Below, piece after piece: positions 9,208 to 9,930 of a stretch of 9,930 nt of DNA. The notes beneath the pieces were generated by a model. That model did not search any database. It saw only the letters and a list, made by a program, of their open reading frames with translations, and had not been told where the DNA came from. The stretch's first letter is position 1; each line of letters starts with the position of its first letter. The stretch comes from Actinomycetes bacterium (GTDB lineage: Bacteria > Actinomycetota > Acidimicrobiia > Acidimicrobiales > RAAP-2). The stretch spans positions 1-9,930 of the forward strand of contig JAKCEC010000036.1 in NCBI GenBank assembly GCA_021841725.1. The letters run 5' to 3'. A program made the position numbers and the translations under genes.

Positions 9208-9930
9208 GTGACGTCGCCGCGGCTCCCCAAGCCCCGCACCACCCTCGCCGCGGCGCCCATCGCGCGCTCGAGTGCGGGGACGACGTCCGCGCCGCTCACG
9301 CGTTCACCGAGGTAGGTCCCCGTGGCGGCGTCACCCGCGCCGGTCGTGTCGACCACCCGCGCCACGGGCGCGCCGACCGCGAAGTCGCTCGCGCCCCGTC
9401 GCACCCGCGCCCCGCGCGCGGCGCGCGTCACCATCACCTCCGACCACGTACCCGCCAGGACCTCGAGGGCCTCCTCGACGGTGGACGCCGCCGCCAGGGC
9501 GAGGGCCTCCTCCTCGTTGGCGAACAGCATCGTGGCCCCCCGGGCCGCCTCGTAGAAGGGGCGCACCCCGAGCTGGCGCAGGGGCTCGACCGAGCACACG
9601 TCGACCGACGTCGTCGCCCCGCACTCGTGGGCGCGCGTCAGGAGTCGCGGGACCAGGTCGCGCGTCGCGGGGTCCAAGACGGTGTACCCCGACACGTGCA
9701 CGTGCACCAGCGCGTCGTCCATCCAACGCGCGACGTGCCCCCAGCGCAGGGCGGAATTGGCGCCGCGTTCGCTCAACATGGCCCGTTCGCCGTGCTCGCC
9801 CACTAGGGCGACCACCACCCCCGTCGGTGCGCTCACCCGGGGCAGGTGCGCCACCACGCCGGAGCGTTTGAGGTCCGCGCGCACCAGGCGCGCGGCGTCG
9901 TCGTGGCCCGCCGCGCCGACGAAGGACACC
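9204..9930 (-). CDS. PfkB-family (ribokinase-like) carbohydrate or nucleoside kinase, N-terminus cut off
   Basis: Cytosolic ATP-dependent kinase; 241 residues are visible, and by family length roughly 40-60 N-terminal residues lie beyond the right edge. The visible part begins at the SFVGAAGHDDAARLVRADLKRSGVV block, which follows the N-terminal glycine-rich signature in ribokinases. Then come a substrate-lid region (PTGVVVALV...GERAMLSERGAN), FANEEEALAL (the N/E motif near the Mg-ATP site) and VMVTRAARGARV. The second PfkB signature is VVDTTGAGDAATGTYL, whose GAGD holds the catalytic Asp and anion hole; the usual DAF is DAA here. The GTG at 9927-9929 is not taken as the start because the protein would lack its N-terminal substrate-binding part. 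Substrate is unknown: ribose, a nucleoside or another sugar is possible. Its position tail to tail with a nucleoside importer makes a nucleoside or ribose role attractive, but this is inference. Confidence 0.85.
   Translation of the reverse strand, partial: VSFVGAAGHDDAARLVRADLKRSGVVAHLPRVSAPTGVVVALVGEHGERAMLSERGANSALRWGHVARWMDDALVHVHVSGYTVLDPATRDLVPRLLTRAHECGATTSVDVCSVEPLRQLGVRPFYEAARGATMLFANEEEALALAAASTVEEALEVLAGTWSEVMVTRAARGARVRRGASDFAVGAPVARVVDTTGAGDAATGTYLGERVSGADVVPALERAMGAAARVVRGLGSRGDVT

Noticed and set aside
7323..9806. A very long plus-strand open frame (over 800 codons) across both permease genes and the kinase
   Set aside because: Its translation is Arg/Pro/Ser-rich and low in complexity with no family motifs. 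It is a GC-driven shadow of the two permeases (other frame) and the kinase (other strand).

Overview
This window looks like chromosomal DNA from a high-GC bacterium, most likely an actinobacterium. The evidence is GC-biased third codon positions throughout, long spurious open frames on the opposite strand, TANNNT-type boxes 6 to 8 bases ahead of some start codons (a leaderless-mRNA pattern), and protein types typical of that phylum. An Acidimicrobiia-like source is a guess and cannot be fixed from sequence alone.

Layout. (1) Bases 1-525, minus strand: the first ~175 codons of a tryptophan 2,3-dioxygenase, cut off by the left edge. (2) 561-2237, minus strand: a complete EttA-type ABC-F translation factor lying just upstream of the dioxygenase on the same strand. 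A perfect 22-bp palindrome sits in the gap between them. (3) 2238-2307: a 70-bp divergent promoter region. (4) 2308-3795, plus strand: a 14-helix MFS drug exporter of the DHA2 (EmrB/QacA) type. (5) 3796-3932: a leader region with a strong hairpin and a good ribosome binding site. (6) 3933-9207, plus strand: a four-gene nucleoside-type ABC importer. It consists of a BMP/PnrA-family substrate-binding protein, then a perfect 16-bp inverted-repeat terminator, a double-NBD ATPase and two overlapping permease genes. (7) 9204-9930, minus strand: a PfkB-family (ribokinase-like) kinase that meets the last permease gene tail to tail at a shared CTAG and is cut off by the right edge.

How the genes fit together. 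The importer matches the NupNOPQ (B. subtilis guanosine) and PnrA (Treponema purine nucleoside) systems. The binding protein captures a nucleoside outside the cell, the two permeases form the pore, and the ATPase drives uptake. The convergent PfkB kinase could phosphorylate an imported nucleoside or its sugar, but only proximity supports that link. The terminator after the binding-protein gene would let binding protein be made in excess over the membrane parts, a common arrangement. The dioxygenase, EttA and exporter look like unrelated housekeeping and accessory genes.

No RNA gene, mobile element or CRISPR array was seen. I see no clear sign of an undescribed multi-gene system. The points most worth a second look are the 22-bp palindrome before the dioxygenase start, the binding protein that lacks a lipobox but has six cysteines, and the non-coding arrangement around the importer genes.
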